Shown piece after piece: positions 22,688-24,115 of a stretch of 24,115 bases of DNA. A program made the position numbers and the translations under genes. The notes beneath the pieces were generated by a model that saw only the letters and a list, made by a program, of their open reading frames with translations, had not been told where the DNA came from and ran no database searches. How positions within the stretch are numbered: the stretch's first letter is position 1; every line of letters begins with the position of its first letter. Origin of the DNA: DASVEE01 sp036399695 (GTDB lineage: Bacteria > Acidobacteriota > Thermoanaerobaculia > Gp7-AA8); contig DASWMP010000090.1 in NCBI GenBank assembly GCA_036399695.1, positions 1 to 24,115 on the forward strand. Direction: 5' to 3'.

Positions 22688-23263
22688 GTGAGGACCCCTG
22701 ATTTCATGAGCTCGATGAAAGACAACGTAATCCCGCTGGCGCTGCTCGGCGCGGGCCTGCTGCTGCTGGCGCGCAACGTCGGCTCGGCGGAAGAAGAAGT
22801 GTTCGACACCTACGACTCGGAAGCTTTCGGCGAGCACGGCGACCATGAACATGGCGGCGGACGCTTGTCGCAGGCGCGCGACCGCGTCAGCGACGCCGCC
22901 TCGCATCTCGCCGATCGCGCGAGCGGCCCGCTCCACAACGCCCGCATGGGCGGCATGGAGATGGTCAGCGATTCCCCCTTCCTCGCCGGCGTCGCCGCCG
23001 TCGCTCTCGGCGCCCTCATCGGCGCGCTGATCCCCGAAACGGAGAAGGAACACCAGCTCCTCGGGCAGAAACGCGACGAGCTCGCCGAACGCGCCCGCGG
23101 TCTCGCCCAGCAGGGCGTCGACCGCGCCAAAGACGCGGTCTCCAACGCCACCGACGCCGCCCGCCAGGCAGCGCAGGACGCGGTGAAGAACGCGGTCAAG
23201 AACGTGATGGGCGGCGGCAAGAACGACGTCGCGCAGGACATGGGAAGCAACGCCCGCGCGTAG
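22688..23263 (+). CDS. Ala-rich helical membrane protein (YtxH/DUF3618-like style)
   Basis: A 191-residue protein. GTG at 22688 is preferred because AAGGAGG stands 6 bases upstream; an ATG at 22658 overlapping the previous stop would add 10 residues. An N-terminal hydrophobic segment (VIPLALLGAGLLLLARN) is followed by an acidic/His-rich stretch (GEHGDHEHGGG). A helical part comes next, then a second hydrophobic glycine-zipper segment (FLAGVAAVALGALIGALIPE). The C-terminus is an amphipathic repeat helix (DRAKDAVSNATDAARQAAQD, KNAVKNVMG) similar to LEA or apolipoprotein-like helices. Both membrane segments are short. It pairs with the preceding gene, which has the same anchor style, and ends just before a strong terminator. 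The function is unknown; it may coat membranes under stress. Confidence 0.8.
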   Translation: MRTPDFMSSMKDNVIPLALLGAGLLLLARNVGSAEEEVFDTYDSEAFGEHGDHEHGGGRLSQARDRVSDAASHLADRASGPLHNARMGGMEMVSDSPFLAGVAAVALGALIGALIPETEKEHQLLGQKRDELAERARGLAQQGVDRAKDAVSNATDAARQAAQDAVKNAVKNVMGGGKNDVAQDMGSNARA

Positions 23264-23287
23264 TCCGAGAAACCCAGCTTCAAACGG

Positions 23288-23312
23288 AAGGCCGGCGCAA
23301 GCCGGCCTTTTT
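23288..23312 (+). terminator. Intrinsic terminator of the two-gene membrane-protein operon
   Basis: AAGGCCGGC-GCAA-GCCGGCCTT forms a perfect 9-bp stem with a GCAA tetraloop, followed by TTTTT and CATTT. It lies 24 bp after the stop codon and is the clearest terminator in the window. In the other direction no T-tract follows. Confidence 0.9.
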
Positions 23313-23326
23313 CATTTGATGCGAGA

Positions 23327-23352
23327 GCCCATAGGTCCTATCGGTCCCATAG
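23327..23352. repeat. CCATAGGTCC repeats at a convergent gene end
   Basis: CCCATAGGTCC occurs twice, separated by TATCGGT, between the terminator and the convergent UbiB stop. The units match the reverse complement of the GGGACCTATGG unit at 17377-17388. Confidence 0.6.
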
Positions 23353-23373
23353 GTCCCCTCTATCCGATGGCGC

Positions 23374-24115
23374 CTATCGTCCTTTGACTTTCGCCCGCTC
23401 CTGATCCTTCCGGTCGCGCAGGAAGGTCGAAGCCACCAGGTAGAACGCCGCCGCGCTGGCCAGCAGATATCCCAGTACCGCCAACCCCGGATAGCCAAAG
23501 ATCGTGAAACTGGTCGGTACGCGCATCATCATCGACGATGAGATCAGCAGCGCCGCGATCACCACACCGACCGTGATGCGGTTCGCCACCTTGTGGATAC
23601 CGGCCAGGAACTCTTCCGCCTGCGCGATCTTGATCCCGAAGTGCAGCTTGCCGGCGGCCGTCTGGTCGACGATCTCCCGCGCCCGGTGGGGGAAGTCGAG
23701 CATCAGCCGGTTCATGTCCAGCATGGCCGGGTAGAAGTTCCGGGGGTTCAGGTTCTGCTGCAGCTTCTGCGTCATGAGCTGCTCGGCGTAGTTCCGGATG
23801 ACCTGTTGCGGGTCGTACTCCGGGTCGAGCTTCTTGGTGAGCGCGTCGAGGTGCAGCAGCGTCTTGGCCAGCATGGCCAGCTCGCCCGGCGCCTTCAGCT
23901 CGTTGTTGTTCGCGATCGTGATGACGTTGAACAGGAGCTGGCCGGTGTTGACCTCCTGCACGTTCACGTCGTGCACCGCGGCCACGATCGTCGAGATCTC
24001 GCGCGTGAAGCGCACCGGCTCGAACCGTTCCTCAGCCTCGGACATGCGCATGCACGCCTCGGCCACGTCGCCGCCCCGGTTCGTGGCCACGGCGAGCAGC
24101 AGCTTGATGATCTCG
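23374..24115 (-). CDS. UbiB/AarF-family protein, C-terminal part (runs off the window)
   Basis: The 3' end of a gene whose frame continues unbroken to the window edge (EIIKLLLAVATNRGG), giving about 247 residues. The segment matches the C-terminal region of AarF/UbiB (ABC1) atypical kinases: NRGGDVAEACMRMSE, FTREISTIVAAV, LLFNVITIANNNELKAPGEL and LLHLDALTKKLDPEYDP. Two hydrophobic helices close it (ITVGVVIAALLISSSMM and GYPGLAVLGYLLASAAAFYL), the usual C-terminal anchor of UbiB. The catalytic N-terminal part (KxGQ and DFG-like motifs) lies beyond the window and cannot be checked. Members support ubiquinone or other isoprenoid-lipid biosynthesis at the membrane. It is convergent with the helical membrane-protein operon. 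Confidence 0.88.
   Translation of the reverse strand, partial: EIIKLLLAVATNRGGDVAEACMRMSEAEERFEPVRFTREISTIVAAVHDVNVQEVNTGQLLFNVITIANNNELKAPGELAMLAKTLLHLDALTKKLDPEYDPQQVIRNYAEQLMTQKLQQNLNPRNFYPAMLDMNRLMLDFPHRAREIVDQTAAGKLHFGIKIAQAEEFLAGIHKVANRITVGVVIAALLISSSMMMRVPTSFTIFGYPGLAVLGYLLASAAAFYLVASTFLRDRKDQERAKVKGR

Overview
The window is a GC-rich bacterial chromosome segment with about 19 supportable protein genes and one tRNA. No single marker fixes the taxon. The combination of large PAS-type hybrid histidine kinases, a tandem pair of Ku proteins, a YfhO-type membrane protein, a secreted CHRD-like protein and abundant small hairpin repeats fits a free-living, probably soil, Acidobacteriota-like lineage. 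That placement is inference. No phage, IS transposase, CRISPR array or rRNA is visible.

Left part (1-6.8 kb): a cluster of small hairpin repeats (1-263) is followed by two small genes and a single-domain response regulator. Next come a stand-alone CheB-type methylesterase with a zinc ribbon and a divergently transcribed CheB-CheR-PAS fusion that lacks a kinase domain. An XRE regulator and a second single-domain response regulator follow on the minus strand. The latter is divergent from a Crp/Fnr-type regulator across an intergenic region rich in palindromes. This is a signalling neighbourhood without visible chemoreceptors or flagellar genes.

Middle part (6.8-17.4 kb): a 400-bp repeat-rich spacer leads into a translationally coupled set of a zinc-finger protein, Ku 1 and Ku 2 (non-homologous end joining; no ligD in the window). 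A REPIN-like palindrome separates it from a same-strand run of three hybrid histidine kinases (GAF or PAS sensors, HisKA, HATPase, receiver). Between the first and second kinase lies a 118-residue protein that looks like the kinases' dimerisation/phosphotransfer (DHp) helices alone, with Asp where the phosphorylated His should be. The last two kinases overlap by ATGA.

Right part (17.4-24.1 kb): a YfhO-like membrane protein (minus) faces the kinase operon. A secreted CHRD-like protein, tRNA-Arg(CCT) on the minus strand, an L,D-transpeptidase whose Shine-Dalgarno is buried in a long hairpin, and two alanine-rich membrane-anchored helical proteins follow. A clean intrinsic terminator then precedes the convergent, window-truncated UbiB/AarF gene. 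This part is mostly envelope related.

Three dispersed repeat families mark the intergenic spaces: REP/REPIN hairpins (GACRGACA / TGTCYGTC), a CCAAAAACC/CCAACAACC family often in inverted pairs, and CCATAGGTCC-like units at convergent gene ends.
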